Of a stretch of DNA of 10,877 bases, positions 1 to 7,181 are shown piece by piece; the first letter of the stretch is position 1, and every line of letters begins with the position of its first letter. A model generated the notes under the pieces. The model was not told the DNA's origin and did no database searches. It was given only the letters and a program-made list of their open reading frames with translations. Source of the DNA: Holosporaceae bacterium (GTDB lineage Bacteria > Pseudomonadota > Alphaproteobacteria > UBA3830). The stretch covers positions 1 to 10,877 of the forward strand of contig JAISCG010000138.1 of assembly GCA_031265715.1 (NCBI GenBank), written 5' to 3'. The translations under genes and the position numbers were made by a program.

Positions 1-360
1 TTCACTTTATTTGAAAAATTGGAGGCGAAGCTCGATCAATATCCGGGGCAATTGCAGCGCGCCTGCGTCGAATTGGCCAAAGATTGGCGCAGCGACAAGT
101 ATCTTCGAAAATTAGAGGCGATGATGGCGGTCGCAGATAAAAATATTTCGCTGATTCTCTCGGGAATCGGAGATGTTCTGGAACCTCAGGACGGTATCAT
201 CGGCATAGGATCCGGGGGAAATTTCGCGCTGGCGGCGGCAAGAGCCCTCGCAGATCAGGATTTATCCGCGGAGGAAATCGCCCGGAGATCCATGAAAATA
301 GCCGCAGACCTGTGTATATACACCAATCATTCCGTTATTTTGGAAAAAATTAATATTTAG
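1..360 (+). CDS. hslV: HslV, ATP-dependent protease proteolytic subunit (C-terminal part, 5' truncated by window)
   Basis: HslV is the threonine-protease half of the HslVU (ClpQY) complex. It forms a double hexameric chamber in the cytoplasm that degrades proteins unfolded by HslU. The reading frame is open from base 1, so the gene begins upstream; the first in-frame TTG at 19 is not a real start. The visible 119 residues match the C-terminal two thirds of the family: FTLFEKLEAKLDQYPGQLQR at the left edge, then AVELAKDWR-like and LRKLEAMMAVADK segments, the IGIGSGGNFALAAARAL glycine-rich segment, and a C-terminal AADLCIYTNH motif. The catalytic N-terminal Thr lies outside the window. The stop is followed 8 bases later by hslU, the classic hslVU operon order. 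Identity is based on strong recall of the family consensus. Confidence 0.96.
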   Translation, partial: FTLFEKLEAKLDQYPGQLQRACVELAKDWRSDKYLRKLEAMMAVADKNISLILSGIGDVLEPQDGIIGIGSGGNFALAAARALADQDLSAEEIARRSMKIAADLCIYTNHSVILEKINI

Positions 361-368
361 AGGACGTT

Positions 369-1673
369 ATGACTTCACTGACACCAAAACAAATAGTATC
401 CGAGCTGGATCGTTTTATCATCGGCCACGACAAAGCAAAAAAAGCGGTCGCGATCGCGCTGCGTAATCGCTGGCGGAGGCAGCAGGTTCCGAGCCCGCTG
501 AAGGAAGAAATTCTTCCGAAAAATATTCTCATGATGGGGCCCACCGGCGTGGGAAAAACGGAAATAGCTCGTCGACTGGCGAAACTTGCCGACGCTCCGT
601 TTATAAAAGTGGAAGCGACAAAATTTACCGAAGTCGGGTATATCGGGCGCGACGTCGAGCAAATTGTCCGCGATTTGGTGGAAATGGCAGTTTCTGAAAC
701 GAAGGAAAAGCATCGCCAATTATTTGATGAAGAAGCTAAAATAAAAACCGAAGAGCGCATCCTCAGCGCCCTGGTCGGAGAAAACGCCGGCCCGGAAACC
801 CGGGATAAATTCCAAAAAATGCTGGACAGCGGAAAATTAGAGGATAAAGAAATCGAAATTAACGTCGCGGACAATTCTTCGGGGCAATCCTTCGATATTC
901 CGGGAATGCCGGGAGCGCAAATCGGCATGATGAATCTCTCGGAGATGATGAACAGCGCCCTGGGAATCAACAAAACCAAGCTGCGCAAGGTCACCATAAG
1001 GGAAGCGCGCAAATTAATCGTAAACGAGGAAAGCGAAAAACTTATCGATCATGATAAAACCATTCGCGAGGCCGTGTTTTCCGTGGAACAAAACGGCATT
1101 GTTTTCATTGATGAAATCGACAAAATCTGCGCAAAAAACAGTACCGGAGCAGACGTCAGCCGGGAGGGAGTTCAGCGCGATCTGCTGCCTTTGATCGAAG
1201 GATGTTCCGTTACGACCAAATACGGCACCGTGAAAACGGACTACATTCTCTTCATTGCTTCGGGGGCGTTTCATGTCTCAAAGCCGTCGGATCTGCTGCC
1301 GGAGCTCCAGGGACGTCTGCCGATCCGGGTGGAGCTCGCCAACCTCAGCGAAAAGGATTTTTTCAGAATTTTAAATGAAACCGACAGCAGTTTGCTGAAG
1401 CAATATCACGCATTGTTAAAAGTCGAAGGAGTCGGAATCAATTTTCTGGAAGAAGGCGTGAAAAAAATCGCGGAACTGGCTGCCGTGGTTAACAAAAATG
1501 TCGAAAACATAGGTGCGCGCCGCCTTCACACGATTATTGAAAAATTGCTGGAGGATATCAGTTTTTCGGCGGACGCAAAATCCGGAGAGGTTATAACGAT
1601 TGACGCAAAATATGTTGAGGATAAAGTCGGAAATTTTGCAATTCACCGGGATCTTTCTCGATTTATTTTATAA
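369..1673 (+). CDS. hslU: HslU, ATPase subunit of the HslVU protease
   Basis: HslU is the AAA+ unfoldase that caps HslV and threads substrates into it. The 434-residue product is full length for the family. Visible landmarks are Walker A GPTGVGKT (57-64), the pore loop GYIG (90-93, usually GYVG), Walker B IVFIDEID (244-251), a sensor-1 region FIASGAFH (295-302), the sensor-2 arginine region GARRLHT (382-388), and the C-terminal tail DLSRFIL, which in this family inserts into HslV to activate it. The variable I-domain is at about 110-230 and includes a Gly/Met-rich stretch near 178-188. The ATG at 369 is preceded by GAGGA (360-364) overlapping the hslV stop, so the two genes are probably co-transcribed and translationally coupled. 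Nothing is missing or frameshifted. Confidence 0.97.
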   Translation: MTSLTPKQIVSELDRFIIGHDKAKKAVAIALRNRWRRQQVPSPLKEEILPKNILMMGPTGVGKTEIARRLAKLADAPFIKVEATKFTEVGYIGRDVEQIVRDLVEMAVSETKEKHRQLFDEEAKIKTEERILSALVGENAGPETRDKFQKMLDSGKLEDKEIEINVADNSSGQSFDIPGMPGAQIGMMNLSEMMNSALGINKTKLRKVTIREARKLIVNEESEKLIDHDKTIREAVFSVEQNGIVFIDEIDKICAKNSTGADVSREGVQRDLLPLIEGCSVTTKYGTVKTDYILFIASGAFHVSKPSDLLPELQGRLPIRVELANLSEKDFFRILNETDSSLLKQYHALLKVEGVGINFLEEGVKKIAELAAVVNKNVENIGARRLHTIIEKLLEDISFSADAKSGEVITIDAKYVEDKVGNFAIHRDLSRFIL

Positions 1674-1680
1674 TTATATA

Positions 1681-2244
1681 ATGAGCGTCAAAATTATCGG
1701 GGGAAAATTCAAAGGATTTCCCCTTAAAGTTCCGGATTCGGCCAGGCCGACTCTTTCCCGGCATCGACAATCCCTGTTCGATATGCTGGAATCTCAGTCC
1801 CCGGGAGGAAACGGCTTTTTCAAAGAAAAAATTTTGATGGATTGCTTTGCCGGATCCGGAGCGTTCGGGTTTGAGGCAATTTCCAGGGGGGCCGGGTACG
1901 TGTATTTTGTCGATTCCGATCCGGGAGCAATATCCGCAATTCACTATAATAACAAAAAAATGAAAACAGACGAATTTTGTTCGATAATCCGCTCGGATGT
2001 GAGACTTTTAAAATACAACCAAACGGATTGGGCTCCGGTTGATCTGGTTTTTCTTGACCCTCCCTACGGCAAAGTGTCTGTTTCAAAAACGCTGGAACAT
2101 CTGTTCGAAATTCGTCGGATATCGGAAAAAACGATCATAATAACCGAAGAAAGCGCCGGAAAAAGCGAATTTATCGAAGATAAACACTCTGTGCTCGTAT
2201 CAAAAACAATCGGAAACACTATTTTTAAAATTATACTTTACTAA
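1681..2244 (+). CDS. rsmD: RsmD, 16S rRNA (guanine-966-N2)-methyltransferase
   Basis: RsmD is a SAM-dependent methyltransferase of the Rossmann class that makes m2G966 in 16S rRNA of the 30S subunit. The 187-residue product has the usual length. It starts with the family N-terminus (IIGGKFKG), followed by an RPT...R...LF segment (22-33). SAM-binding motif I is DCFAGSGAFG (54-63), the acidic end of strand 2 is VDSDP (77-81), catalytic motif IV is LDPPYG (125-130), and the C-terminus GNTIFKIILY is typical. I chose ATG 1681 because the protein begins with the conserved segment. The frame is open further upstream, but that part lies inside hslU. Only 7 bases separate it from hslU and no Shine-Dalgarno is visible, so translation may depend on coupling to hslU. 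Confidence 0.93.
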   Translation: MSVKIIGGKFKGFPLKVPDSARPTLSRHRQSLFDMLESQSPGGNGFFKEKILMDCFAGSGAFGFEAISRGAGYVYFVDSDPGAISAIHYNNKKMKTDEFCSIIRSDVRLLKYNQTDWAPVDLVFLDPPYGKVSVSKTLEHLFEIRRISEKTIIITEESAGKSEFIEDKHSVLVSKTIGNTIFKIILY

Positions 2245-2249
2245 TTTTT

Positions 2250-2289
2250 TTATTATTAATATAAAATATTATTTATTTGTTAATAATAA
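2250..2289. repeat. AT-rich perfect inverted repeat upstream of the exported-protein genes
   Basis: TTATTATTAA at 2250-2259 is mirrored exactly by TTAATAATAA at 2280-2289, with a 20-base spacer. A nested AATAT/ATATT dyad sits at 2258-2262 and 2266-2270. The element lies between the rsmD stop and a TATAAT box at 2295-2300. It could be an operator or a weak AU-only hairpin for rsmD. In such AT-rich sequence a chance dyad is also credible. Confidence 0.35.
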
Positions 2290-2300
2290 CCGGCTATAAT
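2272..2300 (+). promoter_or_regulatory. Candidate sigma-70-type promoter for the 2323 gene
   Basis: A perfect TATAAT -10 hexamer occupies 2295-2300, 22 bases before the ATG at 2323. The best-spaced -35 candidate (17-base spacer) is TTTATT at 2272-2277, which is weak. The region is AT-rich and partly overlaps the inverted repeat at 2250-2289, so a regulator bound there could affect this promoter. Confidence 0.4.
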
Positions 2301-2322
2301 TATTTATTTTTAGGAGAGTGGA

Positions 2323-2970
2323 ATGAAAAAAACAATTTTTACAGCTGTATTTTTTTTACAAGGCGTTTTTTCAATGGATCAACCTTTGTTGCGGGGAAGT
2401 ACGATATCATATTATTGTACACCGATTTTGAGCAATACTGAGCAAGATTTAAAAATGTATTTTCGCATTACCGAGTCTTCCATGTTCAAAGATTGTGAAA
2501 TACCGGAATATTGTTGCCGAGTTGTCCGACAACTTGCTCCGTATGGTTCCTTTTTGAGGAATATTTCCATTGAAAAAATAAAAAAATATCGGAAAATTTT
2601 TGACGCAATGAAGCTTAAAACCGATTTCCCGTACGAAACCGAGTATAGGGTAGTCAAAATAATGATTAGAACAAAGCCTGTGGTTAAAATCGCAGATCAT
2701 CAATTAAATCTGGCATTAAACATGTTCATACCCGAAAAACCGGAAGAAGATGAGTTGGAGGATATAGACAAAACAAAAGTCCCTAAATTAACCCCGGATA
2801 ATGTGTGTACTTTGCGCGCAACCCGGTTTAATCCGCAACTCTCTGCCGAGCTGGACGAAATATATGATTTGAGTGAACTCATGAAAGGACATGTTTCTCA
2901 TCTTGCAGCTATAAATCTTTTCTCCTATATGGTGAAAAAAATAACCCCTAATGAGGTGGAAAAACATTAA
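2323..2970 (+). CDS. Exported protein of unknown function, longer member of a tandem paralogous pair
   Basis: I do not recognise this 215-residue protein. Residues 1-17 form a typical short signal peptide: two Lys, then a hydrophobic run, with possible cleavage after VFS. A periplasmic or secreted location is therefore likely. ATG 2323 is well supported by AGGAG at 2312-2316, spaced 6 bases. Residues 59-90 form a core (E-I-x-x-Y-C ... QLAPYGS ... N-I-S ... Y-R) that aligns without gaps to residues 51-82 of the next gene's product, with 15 identities. The C-terminal half (about 100-215) has no counterpart there; it contains an acidic patch (PEEDELEDIDK, near 139-149) and helical-looking segments. 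There are five cysteines in the first 65 residues. Base composition is clearly more AT-rich than hslU or the T6SS genes, suggesting a lineage-specific accessory gene. Confidence 0.8.
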   Translation: MKKTIFTAVFFLQGVFSMDQPLLRGSTISYYCTPILSNTEQDLKMYFRITESSMFKDCEIPEYCCRVVRQLAPYGSFLRNISIEKIKKYRKIFDAMKLKTDFPYETEYRVVKIMIRTKPVVKIADHQLNLALNMFIPEKPEEDELEDIDKTKVPKLTPDNVCTLRATRFNPQLSAELDEIYDLSELMKGHVSHLAAINLFSYMVKKITPNEVEKH

Positions 2971-3031
2971 TTTTTTAACTAAAAATTATCCTTTTTATTT
3001 TACAATAAAACTTTCTATTTGGGAGAATAAA

Positions 3032-3442
3032 ATGAAAAGAATAATTTTCATGCTGTTATTATTTTTGGGTAATTTTTTTACGTCAGATTGCTTATCGTTG
3101 CTGAGCGGAAGGGAAATTTCCGAAGACGAAAGAATAAGTTCGATTATTACGAACATAAGGGGAATACACCGTGAAAATCGCGAAGTGTCGAACTATTGTT
3201 CTAAAATTATCGGTGAATTAGCTCCGGTCGGGTCGGGTTTAGAGAATCTTTCCCGCGAAGACATACTGAGATATCGGAATTTTTTTTTCAGAGTTCGTGA
3301 TACTCCGACTTTAGAAATTATAGAAACGCTCTGTACGAAAGAAGACGACCTGGAATTGGAGAGAGCACTGTTGCTGAGCAATATTATAAAAAACACTTCC
3401 GGCACGGTGCATAGCAATCTCGTTTTTTATATGCTTCCCTGA
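3032..3442 (+). CDS. Small exported protein of unknown function, shorter member of the paralogous pair
   Basis: This is a 136-residue protein of unrecognised family. The frame is open back to 2951, but the real start is ATG 3032: it has GGGAG at 3021-3025 with 6-base spacing, and it begins with a signal-peptide-like MKRIIFMLLLFLGNFF. The upstream extension would overlap the preceding gene. Residues 51-82 (E-V-x-x-Y-C ... ELAPVGS ... N-L-S ... Y-R) match the core of the 2323 product with 15 identities in 32 positions and no gaps. Both genes have the same order of signal peptide, variable segment and core, so they probably arose by duplication. The shorter one lacks the C-terminal extension and acidic patch. 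No lipobox is evident: the Cys at 20 is preceded by Asp. The gene is 61 bases downstream of its paralogue and ends just before a terminator hairpin, so the pair may form a two-gene transcript. Confidence 0.8.
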   Translation: MKRIIFMLLLFLGNFFTSDCLSLLSGREISEDERISSIITNIRGIHRENREVSNYCSKIIGELAPVGSGLENLSREDILRYRNFFFRVRDTPTLEIIETLCTKEDDLELERALLLSNIIKNTSGTVHSNLVFYMLP

Positions 3443-3457
3443 AATTACCGATTCGCA

Positions 3458-3525
3458 GGCTTTTACCACCCGTCGGATCTTTATTTAATACGACGGGTAG
3501 TAAGCAAAGAAGCCGGAGATTTTTT
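3458..3525 (+). terminator. Rho-independent terminator after the exported-protein pair
   Basis: ACCCGTCG (3468-3475) pairs perfectly with CGACGGGT (3491-3498) across a 15-base AT-rich loop. The stem extends after one mismatch by C-A-T-T pairing (3463-3466 with 3500-3503). An outer GGCTT (3458-3462) can pair with AAGCC (3510-3514). The hairpin is followed by a run of six T at 3520-3525. The outer pairing and the spacer to the T-run are less ideal than a textbook terminator, but position and strand fit the end of the upstream pair. Confidence 0.6.
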
Positions 3526-3573
3526 AAATAGAATCTGAAACGATCGAGAATAAACCTTTTTTTAAGTTTTTCA

Positions 3574-6500
3574 GTGATAAAAGAAGGGATGATTAAAAAT
3601 TGTGTAAGGAAGTTATTTTTTCGGATTTTTCCCCGAAGAATTCTGAAAGATGAGCATCGCGGCTACATCATGATACTGATGTGCGTTTTGGTGCCGGTGC
3701 TGCTGCTCGGGGTGAGGTACTGTGTCGATCTGGTGAGCTATCACCGGGCGTTAATATACGGCGGCGGGTCGGATCCCTACAAAGTTTCCTGTGCGAAGGA
3801 GGCTGCATTGGCCGTGGCAAAGCAGTGGAATCCGGGCCTGACGTTTGCGAAGCAGAAAAAATCGATGCTGTATATTGCCGACAGTGTCTACAATAACAGT
3901 CCGTGTTATAAGAAGGGCAGTCCGGTGCATCAGGCGATCCCCGGGCTGGAGGTTAAGCGAACTTCCGCCACTCCGGGAAGAATCTATGACCCGCTGAAAG
4001 TCGTGTGGTACACCGATCAGGAAAAAGATATACCCGACGCAAGCTACAGAAACGTGGAATACGAGAATGCCACAGGGACTAATGGGAAAACCTCTAACGG
4101 CTTCACCGATATCATGAGTCTGTTTGATGTGATTATGAAGCAGGAGAAACTCACTTATATGGCAACCGTTGATTATATCTGGATTGTGTCGATCGATTCC
4201 TACAATTTACCATCCTATTATATCTATTCTTCTACCGGTAGTTTTCCCTACACTCAAAGAAAAAATCTCAAATCCGATGACGATAAGGTCCTAGTTTCAG
4301 TGGAAAACGACAGTATTCGTGTCATAATCGACAAAGAAGACTTTAAAAAACCGGACCGCGGCTACGCTGTTCCGGCCGAGTGCAACGTCGACATTATCCT
4401 ATCGATTCCGACCCACGAAGGTGTTTCTCCCAAGGAAATTGCCCAGGCCTATCGCACGTTTTTGGCGAATAATTTTGAGTTCACGCGCGGAGTGAACGTC
4501 GGCCTGATTCCCTATTCCGGAAAAGTTTCGCTTCCCTTCGGTCGAGATGATTGGAGCCGTAAGATAGACGCCTTTGATCTCACAGAAGTCGCGGCAACAG
4601 GGTATATCCCGGGCTGTTTTCTCTACGGAAGCCGAGGTGTGAAGGACGAGCCGTTAGAAACCGGCTACAATAACTGGGGAAATCTTAAGATAGAAAAACG
4701 CAGCGAGGCGGGTGGTGGAGGCGGACGCGCCATAATGTGTCGAGGAAATTATGGTTTTTCGACCGAATATGGTTTTTTGACCGGATTCGGGACTAATTTC
4801 TATTGCGTTGGGAATTTGCTGTCGACGGAAGCTCCGTGTCCGGAGTCGAATATGACGTCGGAGGAAAAGGCGGCTCCATTGAATGAGTCGAACAAAAAGG
4901 CGACGCTGTTTCGCCGAACAAATGACGCGCCCTGCCTTTCCGGCTACGCAAATATTGCTACCGGGAAATGTACGCAAAATTGCGGCAGGCATTATCACAA
5001 CCCGTATCCCGTGGTCGAACTGATGGCAGATGTCGGAAAAGTGAAGAATTTGCTGAATATCATCCTTCCGTTCCATGATTCTAAAAACGTCTCGAATTTC
5101 ATTTTTATTCCGCTAACCTGGGCGAATTATCTGCTGCAGGACTGGACCTCCGATCCGACGATGACTAACGTAGATACTACGACGGCTGATTCGAATACAG
5201 GGAAGCTGTCGCATCCGTCGAAAAAAACAACCGGACGAAAGAAGGCGTTGATCCTTGTCGTCAATAAACCCGACCGATTCGAACCCGGCGAACTCACCTA
5301 CATCGGATTCGATGGTGATTTATTCGGAAATCCGATGGTTGAAGCCGATAAAATCGATTTTTCGATAGATTATTCGGACACCGGAGGAAGATTTCTCGAC
5401 GGGTCCGCCTACAACACTGCTCCAAACAAGTATGGCAGCGATCCGCTCATCGCCGGACCGAAAAAAATCCTCACCTACGTGACATCCGATGGGAGGGTGG
5501 CTCGTGCCGCAAGCGGCTTCTATGAAACAACAACCGCTAACCAGGACTGCAAAAACAGATTCTTTTTTCCTCACAAACACCAGGTGAAAATTGTCGTCGA
5601 AGGTCTCGGATTTGAAAAAGGAACGTGGAGCGCTCCCGGCAGTGCAAACACTGCCGCAGGAATCGATGAAAACGACGGCAATTTTGTAGGTATTTGCCAT
5701 GATGGAGCAAAAATTTATACCATACAGACCATCACCGGAGTAGTGGTTACTTCTTCTGACGATGGTGTAACTTGGGCAAAATTTGGCGACGAAAGCGCTG
5801 TAACGGCAAAAACTGCTTCGGGCTTGAGTGCTACCACCACCTGGTGGTCTGCAAGATTTTATGATGGGCAGTTTTATACATTGGAAAAAGCTTCCGGAAC
5901 GATTATGTATACTCCTGATGGAATAGAGTGGGGTAAATGGTCGCCGAACGCAGGGGCTCCCCTTGTACCTCCCTCGGGTAGCTACCAAAACATGTGCTAC
6001 GACGGCAATTCTGCTTTGTACACCATCCACGGCACTACCGGAGACCTTTATAAATTCGACAAAAGTGAAAATGGGTGGGAAAAAATCGGGACGGCAGGTC
6101 CTACCTCAGGTAACGGTTGGCAGGGAATAGATTACTGCAACGGCGTGTTGTATACCGTCGACAGAAGTAGCGGAAAGGTAAAAATATCCGCAGACGAAGG
6201 AAAGACTTGGGATTTGAAAGAAGACTTACAGGCTGTCTTTGGCGGAACCTCATGGGCTGATATATGCCATGACGAAGACGGCAATATGTATATGTACGAC
6301 GCGGCTTTGAAAAAAATAGCTATGATGCGTGCAGATAGCTCGAGATGTCAAATAACATCCACCGCTGCTGCGGTGACAACGCTAAATTACATCTGCTACC
6401 ATGCCGGTAAGTTTTATTTAATAACGAACAATGGAAACGGAACACTTTATGTTTTCACGCCTACGCAAAGTACTATTACCGTCAAGAAGGACGCTACCAC

Positions 6501-7062
6501 TACCGTCCTCGACTCCCCTGTGGTTGGAAGGAAAGAGATCTATATTGAACCGTCGCAGATTTCCGACATAAAAGACAGCAATGGCAATTACTCAATCGAA
6601 TTTGAGATGACAAACATCCGACTCATTTCCGCGGAAATTATCGTTCCTCCCTGTGGTTCGGATCAGAGAACTGCCGAAGTTCCGTCTAACTCGGTTTTGA
6701 TGTGGAACGGATGGGACAAAGTTGGAAGCGAGGAGAATCGATTGTCTCCGACAGAGGCTGCGAAAAGAGCCACATCCGCTGCCTGCGAGAAGCTGAAATC
6801 AGATAATCCGAATTTGAGAATTTACGTTGTGAAATATCGAAAGAAAGGCGTAGACGCTGACTACGCCTACATCGATTCCTGCGCCTCAGCGGAGGGATAT
6901 GTCTACGATGTTAATACAAATTATTACAAAAAAGGCACCGCTGCTGCTACCGTAGCGGTCGCCACCGCCGCAGCGAATCTCAATACGGCTCTGGCTGATA
7001 TCGCTGATGATATCAAAAGCGCCGACATGGGCGGGTATCAAGCTGCTAAAAATATCCCGTAG
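3574..7062 (+). CDS. Large TadG-like envelope protein: split degenerate vWA domain with an inserted beta-propeller-like repeat region
   Basis: Residue numbers count from GTG 3574. ATG 3589 (residue 6) is an equally possible start; neither has a well-spaced ribosome-binding site. Residues 24-52 resemble the TadE/TadG anchor: basic residues, then D-E-H-R-G-Y and a hydrophobic helix (about 30-52), which places the rest outside the inner membrane. A vWA-like fold follows in pieces: first strand VDIILSIPTHEG (272-283), then VGLIPYSGKV, a segment resembling the TadG middle (C470, N-P-Y-P 476-479, a conserved W516 and W524), KKALILVV (556-563), and a C-terminal part (about 1058-1155) with an ACEKLK...RIYVVKY pattern and a late ADIADDIKS helix, as in TadG proteins. 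The metal-site DxSxS signature is absent. Between the last two vWA parts lies a propeller-like repeat block (about 704-975). Cysteines are frequent, suiting an oxidising compartment. TadG proteins belong to Tad/Flp pilus systems, but no other tad gene is here and the function is unknown. Confidence 0.7.
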   Translation: MIKEGMIKNCVRKLFFRIFPRRILKDEHRGYIMILMCVLVPVLLLGVRYCVDLVSYHRALIYGGGSDPYKVSCAKEAALAVAKQWNPGLTFAKQKKSMLYIADSVYNNSPCYKKGSPVHQAIPGLEVKRTSATPGRIYDPLKVVWYTDQEKDIPDASYRNVEYENATGTNGKTSNGFTDIMSLFDVIMKQEKLTYMATVDYIWIVSIDSYNLPSYYIYSSTGSFPYTQRKNLKSDDDKVLVSVENDSIRVIIDKEDFKKPDRGYAVPAECNVDIILSIPTHEGVSPKEIAQAYRTFLANNFEFTRGVNVGLIPYSGKVSLPFGRDDWSRKIDAFDLTEVAATGYIPGCFLYGSRGVKDEPLETGYNNWGNLKIEKRSEAGGGGGRAIMCRGNYGFSTEYGFLTGFGTNFYCVGNLLSTEAPCPESNMTSEEKAAPLNESNKKATLFRRTNDAPCLSGYANIATGKCTQNCGRHYHNPYPVVELMADVGKVKNLLNIILPFHDSKNVSNFIFIPLTWANYLLQDWTSDPTMTNVDTTTADSNTGKLSHPSKKTTGRKKALILVVNKPDRFEPGELTYIGFDGDLFGNPMVEADKIDFSIDYSDTGGRFLDGSAYNTAPNKYGSDPLIAGPKKILTYVTSDGRVARAASGFYETTTANQDCKNRFFFPHKHQVKIVVEGLGFEKGTWSAPGSANTAAGIDENDGNFVGICHDGAKIYTIQTITGVVVTSSDDGVTWAKFGDESAVTAKTASGLSATTTWWSARFYDGQFYTLEKASGTIMYTPDGIEWGKWSPNAGAPLVPPSGSYQNMCYDGNSALYTIHGTTGDLYKFDKSENGWEKIGTAGPTSGNGWQGIDYCNGVLYTVDRSSGKVKISADEGKTWDLKEDLQAVFGGTSWADICHDEDGNMYMYDAALKKIAMMRADSSRCQITSTAAAVTTLNYICYHAGKFYLITNNGNGTLYVFTPTQSTITVKKDATTTVLDSPVVGRKEIYIEPSQISDIKDSNGNYSIEFEMTNIRLISAEIIVPPCGSDQRTAEVPSNSVLMWNGWDKVGSEENRLSPTEAAKRATSAACEKLKSDNPNLRIYVVKYRKKGVDADYAYIDSCASAEGYVYDVNTNYYKKGTAAATVAVATAAANLNTALADIADDIKSADMGGYQAAKNIP
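5683..6490 (+). repeat. Six tandem beta-propeller-like protein repeats with Asp-box (BNR) motifs
   Basis: Within the 3574-7062 product, units of about 43-53 residues begin near residues 704, 757, 804, 849, 894 and 937. Each has the pattern aromatic-x-x-I/M/R-x-Y/H-x-G, then Y-T/L/M, then a G-x-hydrophobic strand. Three carry an Asp-box-like turn: SSDDGVTW (unit 1), YTPDGIEW (unit 2, one residue shorter) and SADEGKTW (unit 4). Asp boxes are typical of sialidase-like and other BNR propellers, but I see no sialidase catalytic residues, so binding rather than catalysis is the likelier role. The repeats are diverged at the DNA level, so this is not a recent DNA expansion. Confidence 0.7.
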
Positions 7063-7181
7063 CGATATGTCCCATGTGCATTGAGTACGCAGCGGGCTCT
7101 GCGAGGCGTATTTCCTAAAAAACCCTCGAAATAACTTGGCTTCGCAAAAGGCCCGGTAAAGGAGATTAACACCTACAGATT

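Noticed and set aside
350..1012. 220-codon open frame on the minus strand across hslU
   Set aside because: It lies wholly opposite the strongly recognised hslU gene, has no recognisable motif and is a composition shadow.
1600..1680. Upstream extension of rsmD into hslU
   Set aside because: The frame is open but overlaps the conserved HslU C-terminus, and the RsmD family begins at the ATG at 1681.
2951..3031. Upstream extension of the smaller exported-protein gene
   Set aside because: It overlaps the preceding gene's end and would hide the signal peptide. ATG 3032 has a good ribosome-binding site.
5320..6030. 236-codon open frame on the minus strand within the large TadG-like gene
   Set aside because: It is opposite a frame with clear repeat and domain signal; its translation shows no family pattern and no ribosome-binding site stands out.
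5683..6490. Sialidase (neuraminidase) activity for the Asp-box repeats
   Set aside because: Asp boxes are structural turns found in many propellers; the sialidase arginine triad and the Tyr/Glu and Asp catalytic residues cannot be identified here.
7086..7113. Possible terminator after the TadG-like gene (TACGC...GCGTA hairpin followed by TTT)
   Set aside because: The outer stem is only five pairs, competes with an inner CGCAG/CTGCG pairing, and the T-run is only three bases. It is too weak to call in this 119-base convergent gap.
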